A stretch of 9,492 nt of DNA from Candidatus Calidifonticultor daggyaiensis (GTDB taxonomy: Bacteria; Actinomycetota; Humimicrobiia; Humimicrobiales; Humimicrobiaceae): the NCBI GenBank assembly GCA_015661035.1, contig JACVJA010000030.1, positions 1-9,492 on the forward strand, in the 5' to 3' direction. The notes beneath the pieces are model-generated. The model was not told where the DNA came from, did not search any database, and worked only from the letters and a program-made list of their open reading frames with translations. The first letter of the stretch is position 1. Each line of letters begins with the position of its first letter. Both the position numbers and the translations under genes were made by a program. Shown one piece after another: positions 1 through 5,632 of the stretch.

Positions 1-663
1 ATCCAAAAAATTCTGAGAGAGATCAACTATTGCCAAACCATTCTCATAAGCTTTTATTGAATTAATTTTGGTTGTTTCTGGGACTAAAACTACAAGTGTT
101 GGGTCTATTGGCTGCTTCATTAATTCATAAAATGCATCTACTAATTTTGAATCACCTTCTAAATCTCTTGCTTCACCTACAAGATATTCAGCAGTATTAT
201 TTGCATAGTAAACATTTATAGTCTGGGGAGCTGGGTTAATATCAATTTCCTTTAGATTACTTGTATCTTCTGAGCTATCTTTGCTTTCACTTTCATTAGC
301 ATTGTTATCTTGAATATTAGTCATGACACTTTCTTCTACTGGCTCATTATTTTGGCCATCATCTGCAGAATTTAAATTGTAACTATCATTAATACTATCC
401 TGAGTTGTATCAGCATCATTGCTTTCACCAGCTGTGGACTGACTTAAATCCTGTTTTTGATTTTGGTCTAAATTTTTAAAAAGATTTGAAGATAAGCTGC
501 TTACTGTATCACAACCAGTTAGGAATAATGTAAAAGTAAATATAAATATTAAAACAAAAATAAAAATAAATAAAAATGAAGCAGAATTTACAGTAGAAGG
601 AGAAGCTAAAGCTGACAAAGAAGCTAAAGCATTAGCTTTTTTTACATAATTGCTATGTTTCAT
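1..663 (-). CDS. GerMN-domain lipoprotein, 3' end cut by window edge
   Basis: The 221 codons visible run from an ATG at 663 to the window edge with no stop, so the C-terminus is missing. An AGGA at 675-678 lies 11 nt upstream. Residues 29-50 are a very hydrophobic Phe/Ile/Leu segment ending in a lipobox (LTGC, Cys51), so the protein is probably lipid-anchored outside the membrane. The n-region is unusually long (about 28 residues) and Ala/Ser-rich. Residues 52-145 are an acidic Asn/Ser/Asp-rich linker. From about residue 149 the sequence matches a GerMN domain: a VYYAN strand, an ELMKQP helix end, a VPETTKINSI turn and AIVDLSQNF. GerMN domains occur in the spore-germination protein GerM and in many non-spore envelope lipoproteins; their ligand is generally unclear. 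No spore gene is nearby, so an envelope or cell-wall role is inferred. Domain call fairly sure; function unknown. Confidence 0.82.
   Translation of the reverse strand, partial: MKHSNYVKKANALASLSALASPSTVNSASFLFIFIFVLIFIFTFTLFLTGCDTVSSLSSNLFKNLDQNQKQDLSQSTAGESNDADTTQDSINDSYNLNSADDGQNNEPVEESVMTNIQDNNANESESKDSSEDTSNLKEIDINPAPQTINVYYANNTAEYLVGEARDLEGDSKLVDAFYELMKQPIDPTLVVLVPETTKINSIKAYENGLAIVDLSQNFLD
601..630 (-). repeat. 18-bp-period direct repeat in the lipoprotein signal peptide
   Basis: A perfect 12-bp repeat, agaagctaaagc on the plus strand, occurs at 601-612 and 619-630 with 6 bp between. In frame it gives ALAS-LS-ALAS (residues 12-21) and lengthens the n-region of the signal peptide. The 18-bp period keeps the frame. 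Confidence 0.8.
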
Positions 664-759
664 TGCTACAAATTTCCTATTTAATTAATGATTGAAAAAA
701 TAATTATTTTTTTATATTTAATTTATTAAACTTTTTTTAAAACTTATAATAAATTAATA

Positions 760-786
760 ATTATCACAAATTAATAAAAAAGTCAA
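760..786 (-). promoter_or_regulatory. Possible promoter for the GerMN lipoprotein gene
   Basis: On the minus strand, TTGACT (781-786) is followed after 15 bp by GATAAT (760-765). The GATAAT is preceded by TGT, giving an extended -10 element (TGTGATAAT). This would leave a leader of about 90 nt before the ATG at 663. The 15-bp spacer is short, and chance matches are common in DNA this AT-rich. The rest of the 275-bp gap shows no gene. Confidence 0.3.
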
Positions 787-827
787 TAAAAAATTAATTT
801 TTAATAAATTTTTAAAAAATATAAAAA

Positions 828-850
828 GTTTTTTAAAATAATTTAAAAAC
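828..850 (-). terminator. Possible weak terminator after the Ig/PKD surface-protein gene
   Basis: Read on the minus strand, an 8-bp A/T-only stem (arms 842-849 and 830-837, 4-nt loop) is closed by a G-C pair with one bulged A. It is followed by the T-rich tract CTTTTTATATTTTTT. It lies about 90 nt past the stop at 939. A stem this A/U-rich would be weak. A second inverted repeat, TATTGTAA/TTACAATA (882-889 and 908-915, 19-nt loop), lies closer to the stop. Confidence 0.3.
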
Positions 851-938
851 CACTTAATTTAGCAAAATAATATTACAAGTTTATTGTAAATTATAATAAC
901 CTGAAAATTACAATAGAATGAAAAATATTTATAAAAAT

Positions 939-2648
939 CTACTGAACTTCAATAGTAAGGTTAACATTGTTTTGCAGATATTCCCAACCATCTCTATTGT
1001 CATCATTATCAGTATAAGGTCCTGAAAAATGAACTCTTATTTGGAATCTACTCTTGCCGCTATTTATTGCTTTTTGAAGTTCTGTTTTTAACTTTTCAGC
1101 TGCACATGTTACAGAGGGGGTGGCAAAACTTTGCACTGCAACTCCCATTAAAGTAAAATCACTTTGAGTAATTGCCCTTGGACCCCAACTAACAATATTT
1201 ATCCAGAAAGCATCAGCATACTCTAAAGGATTTCCATATACTGAGCCAAAGCTAAAAACTAAAACTGCATTATTGACATTTTTTCCACCAAGGTTTGATA
1301 TATCAAAGCTTAAAAAGCCAGCACATGGTTTATTGGTAGGGCTATCTCCAGCATAAATGTTTCCACCTGCATATGTTTGGCCGCCATATTCTATAAAACC
1401 ACCTTCCTCAGTTTTTTTCTGAAGCGTAATTATGCTTGTTTTAGGACTTGTTGATGTAGAAGTTGTTGAGGTAGTTGAGCTTGTGGTAGCATCTGATGAG
1501 GTTGCTGATGATGTTGTAGCCGATGTTGAAACATTTGAAGTGTTATCAGCAATTGTCTGAGTTGTTTGCGATGCACCCACATAAACAGAAATTGCTTTAG
1601 TAGTTTTTGCTCCTTTTGAATCTGTAACCTCAACTTTTACATCATAATTGTCAGGATTAGACGGAGTAATCCATTTAACATTTAGCTGATTATCACTTTC
1701 AAGTATTCCTCCAGAAACTGTCCATTTATAAGTTAAGCTGTCTTTATCTGGATCACTAGCTGTAACTGTAATTTCATATTTATTATTTATATAAATAATA
1801 TCACTTGATAGCTTTATTTCAGAAATAATAGGGCTTGAGTTTCCGCCTCTTGTCAAAGTAATAGAATCCATTGCAATGCCATTCTTATTTGACGCTACTG
1901 CTGTTAACACATAGCTTTTTTCATTACTCCTAAAATTAATTAAAGTATCATATGGGCCCAGTGCGCCTTTGCTGTCATCTCTGCTAAACTGAACTGTTGG
2001 AGTGGGGTTTCCGCTAACTACTGCTTTTACCTTAAAATAATAAGTTTGTTTTTCTTTATTAAAAGAAGGACCTTCATAAATAGTTAGCTTTAAAGTTGGT
2101 TTGTTTAAATCTTTATCTGCTTTACTATTATTAGCAGTATTGTTTGCAGAGGCTGAGTTTTTGTCTTTAGGTATTTTGCTGGATTCAGAAGATACTATGC
2201 CACTCTCGCTTAAATCAGCAATAACCTGATTTGTATTTCTGCTTGAATCCAACTTTACAATTCCAAAGGAGACAAGCATTGTATACCAATTACTTTTAAT
2301 CTTATCAACAACTTTTTCAAAATTAGGAAAGTATTTAATTAAATACGGTTCTGCTCTACTTGAAATATTTGGATTTAATAAAAAAAGCCAAGACCAAGAC
2401 AAAATGGCAAGAATTAAAAAAATAACAATTACAGCAATGTATTTACAACTTTCTTTTTTTGTATTACTAGCTTTTCTTGAGATTAAATTTACTCTTTCTA
2501 AGTTATCGGCAACTTTGTTAACACTACCCCTTAAGTCTTTATCAACATCACCTTTTATGCCATCGCTTAAGTTAATATTTATATTGCTATTGACGTTATT
2601 ATGTTTTTTACTGCGAAAGAAACTGTGTTTTTTTGCATGTTTTGCCAT
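939..2648 (-). CDS. Membrane-anchored surface protein with Ig-like and PKD-like domains
   Basis: The protein has 569 residues. Residues 1-68 are basic and presumably cytoplasmic. One transmembrane helix (about 70-91, KYIAVIVIFLILAI onward) acts as an uncleaved anchor, with no lipobox. Residues about 185-266 look like an Ig-like domain (VSGNPTPTVQFSRD, then YVLTAVASNKNG). Residues about 272-358 look PKD- or cadherin-like (YEITVTASDPDKDSLTYKWTV, then VEVTDSKGAKT). Residues 362-404 are an almost pure Ser/Thr linker. The C-terminal 150 residues (GFLSFDIS, then NNAVLVFSFG) suggest a beta-sandwich of the kind seen in secreted DNRLRE-type modules, but this is uncertain. Cys442 and Cys515 could form a disulfide. 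No catalytic motif is visible. A role in surface display, adhesion or glycan binding is inferred from the architecture and the sugar-gene neighbours. The ATG at 2648 has no clear Shine-Dalgarno. Confidence 0.78.
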   Translation of the reverse strand: MAKHAKKHSFFRSKKHNNVNSNININLSDGIKGDVDKDLRGSVNKVADNLERVNLISRKASNTKKESCKYIAVIVIFLILAILSWSWLFLLNPNISSRAEPYLIKYFPNFEKVVDKIKSNWYTMLVSFGIVKLDSSRNTNQVIADLSESGIVSSESSKIPKDKNSASANNTANNSKADKDLNKPTLKLTIYEGPSFNKEKQTYYFKVKAVVSGNPTPTVQFSRDDSKGALGPYDTLINFRSNEKSYVLTAVASNKNGIAMDSITLTRGGNSSPIISEIKLSSDIIYINNKYEITVTASDPDKDSLTYKWTVSGGILESDNQLNVKWITPSNPDNYDVKVEVTDSKGAKTTKAISVYVGASQTTQTIADNTSNVSTSATTSSATSSDATTSSTTSTTSTSTSPKTSIITLQKKTEEGGFIEYGGQTYAGGNIYAGDSPTNKPCAGFLSFDISNLGGKNVNNAVLVFSFGSVYGNPLEYADAFWINIVSWGPRAITQSDFTLMGVAVQSFATPSVTCAAEKLKTELQKAINSGKSRFQIRVHFSGPYTDNDDNRDGWEYLQNNVNLTIEVQ

Positions 2649-2651
2649 AGC

Positions 2652-2666
2652 ACTGTATTAAACAGT
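2652..2666. promoter_or_regulatory. Small dyad just upstream of the surface-protein start codon
   Basis: ACTGT-ATTAA-ACAGT is a perfect 5-bp inverted repeat with a 5-nt spacer, ending 4 bp before the ATG at 2648 and occupying the place where a Shine-Dalgarno would be. It could be an operator half-site pair or a small leader hairpin, or it could be chance. Confidence 0.3.
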
Positions 2667-2678
2667 AAAAATTTATAA

Positions 2679-2747
2679 GATATTAATAGTAATAATAGTA
2701 ATAATATTAATTATTAATAATATTAATTTAACACTACTAATAATATC
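2679..2747. repeat. AT-only repeat cluster with a long imperfect dyad
   Basis: The arms at 2679-2693 and 2733-2747 are complementary at 13 of 15 positions. Between them lie a perfect 9-bp tandem repeat (tagtaataa at 2687-2695 and 2696-2704) and direct copies of aataatattaat. The segment sits in the 210-bp gap between rmlB and the surface-protein gene. It could form an A/U-rich hairpin past rmlB or be the AT-rich upstream region of the next gene. No convincing -35/-10 pair was found. Confidence 0.45.
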
Positions 2748-2790
2748 TAATTTTGATAATAATTAATACTGTCAAATAAAATACAATATA

Positions 2791-2868
2791 TTAGATTTAT
2801 TAGACTCTACTAGACTTATTAGACTGTATTAGCCTGTATTAGAGTTTATTAGAGTTTATTAGAGTTTA
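2791..2868. repeat. Decamer tandem array, eight units, overlapping the rmlB 3' end
   Basis: Eight contiguous units of 9-10 bp follow the consensus TTAGAsTkTA on the plus strand. They start at 2791, 2800, 2810, 2819, 2829, 2839, 2849 and 2859. The last three (2839-2868) are identical (ttagagttta); the earlier ones are diverged. The final unit lies inside rmlB and supplies its stop codon (2859-2861) and its last Leu-Lys. There are no spacers, so this is not CRISPR. The 10-bp period is close to one helical turn. Function is unknown; it may be a protein-binding array or simple slippage. Confidence 0.85.
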
Positions 2869-4055
2869 TATTTTAAAGGCTTCCACCAATTTTCATTTTC
2901 CATATACCATTTAACAGTTTGTTTTAATGCCTCCTCAAAATTAGTTTTGGGCTCCCAGCCAAGCTCTTTTTTTATTTTGCTGCAGTCAACTGAATAACGT
3001 CTATCATGTCCTAATCTATCTGCAACCGGCTGTATATAGCTTTCATCCCTGCCAACAAGCTCAATTAATTTTTTGGTAATCCAAACATTTGGCTTTTCAT
3101 TTCCTGCACCAATATTATATATTTGGCCAATACTGCCGTTGTGCAATACTAAATCAAGAGCTTCACAGTTATCAGTTACATATATCCAATCTCTTACATT
3201 TAGTCCATCACCATAAAGAGGCACTTTTTTACCTTCCATTAAATTTGTAACAAATAATGGAATTAATTTTTCAGGGTATTGATATGGTCCAAAATTATTT
3301 GAAGTTCTTGTAATTAATATTGGGGTACCATAAGTCTTATAAAAGGATCTCACTATCATTTCAGCACCAGCTTTTGATGCAGCATAAGGACTATTTGGAA
3401 GCAGAGGATCAGTTTCTTTAAAAGAACCATTTTCGATAGAGCCATAAACCTCATCAGTGCTTATCTGTAAAAAAACACTTATACCATATTTTTTACATGC
3501 TTCAAGCAATACAAATACGCCATAAACATCAGTTTGAATAAAAACACCCGGGTCTTGAATTGATCTATCTACATGGGATTCTGCAGCAAAATTTACAACT
3601 GCATCAATTTGGTTTTGCTCAAAAACATTTGCAACAATTTTCCTATCACAAATATCCCCTTTTACAAATTTGTAATTGGGCCTGCCTTCAATATCCCTTA
3701 AGTTTTCTAAGTTTCCTGCATAAGTAAGTTTATCTAAATTTATAATTTTATAATTAGGATGTTTTTCTATTAAGTAATGAATAAAATTACTGCCAATAAA
3801 GCCGGCACCGCCGGTAACCAATATTGTTTTAAAATTCCTTTTTTCTAAAGGCTTTCTTTTAATATAAATATTTGTTTCATTATTTGTATTATTTGTATCG
3901 TTACTTCTTTTATTATAATTATATCTTTTATATCTTTTATTGTTTGGAACTTTATCCATTGTTATTAAATCATTACTCTTATTTAAAATATTTCTATTTA
4001 AGATACCATCTTTGTTTTTGCTTGATTTTTGATTATCAGCAACATTACTGCTCAT
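2859..4055 (-). CDS. rmlB: dTDP-glucose 4,6-dehydratase with Asn/Lys-rich N-terminal extension
   Basis: This extended SDR enzyme makes dTDP-4-keto-6-deoxyglucose from dTDP-glucose, the second step of dTDP-rhamnose and related sugar pathways, in the cytoplasm. With the start at 4055 (398 residues), the Rossmann motif [10 protein letters not shown] is at 80-89, the STDEVYG catalytic segment has Thr200, Asp201 and Glu202, and YAASK gives Tyr224 and Lys228. RTSNNFGPYQYPEKLIPLF and YGDGLNVRDWIYV are typical of RmlB. About 74 residues precede the enzyme proper (3834-4055), 18 of them Asn. The frame stays open to an ATG at 4178. The ATG at 4055 is preferred because AGAAAGGATGGA precedes it; the ATG at 4085 has its AGG directly abutting, and 4178 would overlap the cupin gene by about 100 bp. 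The enzyme is sure; the start is not. Confidence 0.92.
   Translation of the reverse strand: MSSNVADNQKSSKNKDGILNRNILNKSNDLITMDKVPNNKRYKRYNYNKRSNDTNNTNNETNIYIKRKPLEKRNFKTILVTGGAGFIGSNFIHYLIEKHPNYKIINLDKLTYAGNLENLRDIEGRPNYKFVKGDICDRKIVANVFEQNQIDAVVNFAAESHVDRSIQDPGVFIQTDVYGVFVLLEACKKYGISVFLQISTDEVYGSIENGSFKETDPLLPNSPYAASKAGAEMIVRSFYKTYGTPILITRTSNNFGPYQYPEKLIPLFVTNLMEGKKVPLYGDGLNVRDWIYVTDNCEALDLVLHNGSIGQIYNIGAGNEKPNVWITKKLIELVGRDESYIQPVADRLGHDRRYSVDCSKIKKELGWEPKTNFEEALKQTVKWYMENENWWKPLKYKL
3834..4055 (-). repeat. Low-complexity N-terminal extension of RmlB with 9-bp tandem repeats
   Basis: This stretch codes for the Asn/Lys/Ser/Tyr-rich tail in front of the Rossmann fold. It contains two perfect in-frame 9-bp tandem duplications on the plus strand: atatctttt at 3921-3929 and 3930-3938 (giving KRYKRY), and tatttgtat at 3881-3889 and 3890-3898 (within NTNNTNN). 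Confidence 0.75.
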
Positions 4056-4064
4056 CTTAAATTT

Positions 4065-4093
4065 TCCATCCTTTCTATTATCCATCCTTTCTA
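4065..4093 (-). repeat. 13-bp direct repeat across the cupin stop / rmlB start junction
   Basis: The sequence tccatcctttcta (plus strand) occurs at 4065-4077 and 4081-4093, a 16-bp period. On the minus strand each copy reads TAGAAAGGATGGA, which contains both a Shine-Dalgarno-like AGAAAGGA and an ATG. The cupin stop codon TAA (4078-4080) is the spacer. The duplication seems to have created the alternative start at 4085 and to have placed a ribosome site in front of the ATG at 4055. Confidence 0.8.
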
Positions 4094-4533
4094 GTCCAGT
4101 CATATGGGATTTTGCCGCTGTGAGGGTCAACTCTATACTCATCAGGATTTTCATAATTATATTTTTCAGTTGGCACATTTATACATATGGCTTCTGTCTG
4201 GCTAATACACTTAAATCCATGCAAAACCCCTTTTGGTATATGAAGAAGGCATGGATTATGCTCACCTAAAAAAAATTCATTAATCTGCCCATAAGTTTTT
4301 GAGCCTTCTCTTGCATCATATAAAACAATTTTCATCATTCCTTTTACAATAACCATGTTATCATCCTGAATTTTATGGTAATGCCAGCCTTTTACAACTC
4401 CAGGATAGGCAGTTGTCATATAAACCTGACCAAATTTTTCAAAAACCTCATCATCACACCTTAACATCTCCATAAGCCTGCCTCGTTCATCAGGAATAAC
4501 TTTTAGTTTTTTTATTAAAACGCCTTCTATCAA
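4078..4533 (-). CDS. RmlC-like cupin sugar-nucleotide epimerase
   Basis: The 151-residue cupin resembles dTDP-4-dehydrorhamnose 3,5-epimerase. It keeps DERGRLMEMLR (15-25), GWHYHK (49-54, His51 as the likely catalytic base), LYDAREGSKTYG (71-82), IPKGVLHGF (99-107) and a Tyr125-to-Asp136-Pro137 C-terminal block. Classical RmlC is about 180 residues and reads GLHYQ where this has GWHYHK, so it belongs to a shorter, divergent branch. With rmlB directly downstream, the likely substrate is dTDP-4-keto-6-deoxyglucose, epimerised at C3, C5 or both; this is inferred. The start codon is TTG (4531-4533), supported by a perfect GGAGGT five nt upstream and by the lack of any nearby ATG. The gene follows uxs by 42 bp and abuts rmlB, so it is probably in one operon with both. 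Confidence 0.85.
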   Translation of the reverse strand: MIEGVLIKKLKVIPDERGRLMEMLRCDDEVFEKFGQVYMTTAYPGVVKGWHYHKIQDDNMVIVKGMMKIVLYDAREGSKTYGQINEFFLGEHNPCLLHIPKGVLHGFKCISQTEAICINVPTEKYNYENPDEYRVDPHSGKIPYDWTRKDG

Positions 4534-4538
4534 TTAAT

Positions 4539-4544
4539 ACCTCC
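4539..4544 (-). promoter_or_regulatory. Strong ribosome binding site for the TTG-initiated cupin gene
   Basis: GGAGGT on the minus strand lies 5 nt from the TTG at 4533. It is the best Shine-Dalgarno in the window and decides the start of the RmlC-like gene. Confidence 0.8.
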
Positions 4545-4575
4545 AAAAAATAACATTTAAATAGAAAAATAAAAT

Positions 4576-5520
4576 TTAAATATTTTGTTTAAACCATTCT
4601 ATAGTTTTTTTAAGTCCATCCTCTAAATTTATTTTTGGCTCCCATTTTAAGATTTTTTTTGCCAAGCTAATATCAGGCATCCTAACTTTCGGGTCATCTT
4701 CTGGCAGTGGCTGAAAAACAATTTTACTTGACGACCCTGTAAGTTTTTTTATAATATCAGCAAGCTCAAGTATTGTATTTTCAGCAGGATTTCCTAAATT
4801 TATAGGGTAATAATACTCTGTTTGTGAAAGCTTAAATATACCCTCGATTAAATCATCGATATAACAAAAACTTCTAGTTTGTTTACCGCTTCCAAAAACT
4901 GTTATTTCATCTCCTTTTAAGCATTGAGTTATAAAATTAGGTATAACCCTTCCATCTCGTAATCTCATATTTGGCCCATAAGTATTAAAAATTCTTGCAA
5001 TTCTTGTTTCAACACCTTGCTGCCTGTGGTATGCCATTGTGATTGCTTCTGCAAATCTTTTTGCTTCATCATAAACACCACGTGGTCCAATCGGATTTAC
5101 ATTCCCCCAATATGATTCTTTTTGTGGATGAACTAAAGGATCACCATATACCTCTGAAGTGGATGCTAAAACCATTACTGCGCGCTTAGCTTTTGCAAGT
5201 CCTAAAATATTATGAGTGCCAAGAGATCCAACTTTTAAAGTTTGTATTGGAAGTTGAATATAATCAAGTGGGCTTGCTGGTGATGCAAAATGAAATATAT
5301 AATCAATTTTTTCATCAATTTTAATAAACTCAGTAACATCATGATTAATAAATTCAAAATCATTAGATTTTATTGATTTTAAATTTTTTAATGTACCAGT
5401 TACTAAATCGTCAATACAAATAACTTTAAATTCTTTATCTAATAGATATTTACATAAATGACTGCCAATAAACCCCGCTCCACCAGTTACAATTGCAATT
5501 TTTTTTGAATTTGTAATCAT
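4576..5520 (-). CDS. uxs: UDP-glucuronate decarboxylase (UDP-xylose synthase)
   Basis: This extended SDR oxidises UDP-glucuronate at C4, decarboxylates it and reduces the 4-keto intermediate, giving UDP-xylose with NAD recycled in the active site. The 314 residues show GGAGFIG (13-19), [11 protein letters not shown] (77-87), [14 protein letters not shown] (120-133, with Thr121 and Glu123), [11 protein letters not shown] (137-147), YDEAK (Tyr150, Lys154), NTYGPNMR (179-186), and [15 protein letters not shown] (210-224, with Arg216). The SPASP and NPIGPRxxYDEAKR signatures separate it from GalE and RmlB. The substrate would come from the Ugd gene 112 bp upstream. The ATG at 5520 has only an AGGA 13 nt upstream, a weak site, but the Rossmann strand follows immediately so the start is safe. 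Confidence 0.93.
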   Translation of the reverse strand: MITNSKKIAIVTGGAGFIGSHLCKYLLDKEFKVICIDDLVTGTLKNLKSIKSNDFEFINHDVTEFIKIDEKIDYIFHFASPASPLDYIQLPIQTLKVGSLGTHNILGLAKAKRAVMVLASTSEVYGDPLVHPQKESYWGNVNPIGPRGVYDEAKRFAEAITMAYHRQQGVETRIARIFNTYGPNMRLRDGRVIPNFITQCLKGDEITVFGSGKQTRSFCYIDDLIEGIFKLSQTEYYYPINLGNPAENTILELADIIKKLTGSSSKIVFQPLPEDDPKVRMPDISLAKKILKWEPKINLEDGLKKTIEWFKQNI

Positions 5521-5588
5521 AATATATCAATTATCCTATGTTATTATTGTTTTTTATTAATTAAGTTATAGTCCTATTGTTTTTTTGT

Positions 5589-5618
5589 TATTTATGGTCC
5601 AATTATTTATAATCCAAT
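5589..5618. repeat. 15-bp tandem repeat between ugd and uxs
   Basis: Two abutting 15-bp units on the plus strand, tatttatggtccaat (5589-5603) and tatttataatccaat (5604-5618), differ at two adjacent bases. Looser relatives (tagtcctatt at 5569-5578, tatcctatg at 5532-5540) lie nearer the uxs start. No hairpin with a T-run is seen in this 112-bp gap, so read-through from ugd to uxs is likely. Confidence 0.75.
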
Positions 5619-5632
5619 CTTAATAAAAAAAT

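Noticed and set aside
1430..1633. A Gln/Leu-rich 67-codon open frame on the minus strand
   Set aside because: It lies in another frame of the surface-protein gene, over its Ser/Thr linker. The Gln/Leu-rich peptide is just a frame-shifted reading of that repeat-like DNA, with no independent start signal.
2404..2661. A hydrophobic 85-codon open frame on the plus strand
   Set aside because: It is antisense to the basic N-terminus and transmembrane helix of the surface protein. Antisense of Lys/Asn-rich codons reads as Phe/Leu, so the apparent membrane protein is an artefact.
2791..2868. Possible CRISPR array or plasmid iterons
   Set aside because: The units are 9-10 bp with no spacers and no cas or replication gene is present. 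Described as a simple tandem array instead.
3872..4060. A Tyr/Phe-rich 62-codon open frame on the plus strand
   Set aside because: It is antisense to the Asn/Lys-rich RmlB extension; the Tyr/Phe content mirrors AAT/AAA codons. No ribosome site or conserved motif.
4056..4178. Upstream part of the rmlB frame as genuine coding sequence (start at 4178)
   Set aside because: It would overlap the well-supported cupin gene by about 100 bp with no ribosome site at 4178. The ATGs at 4055 or 4085 fit better.
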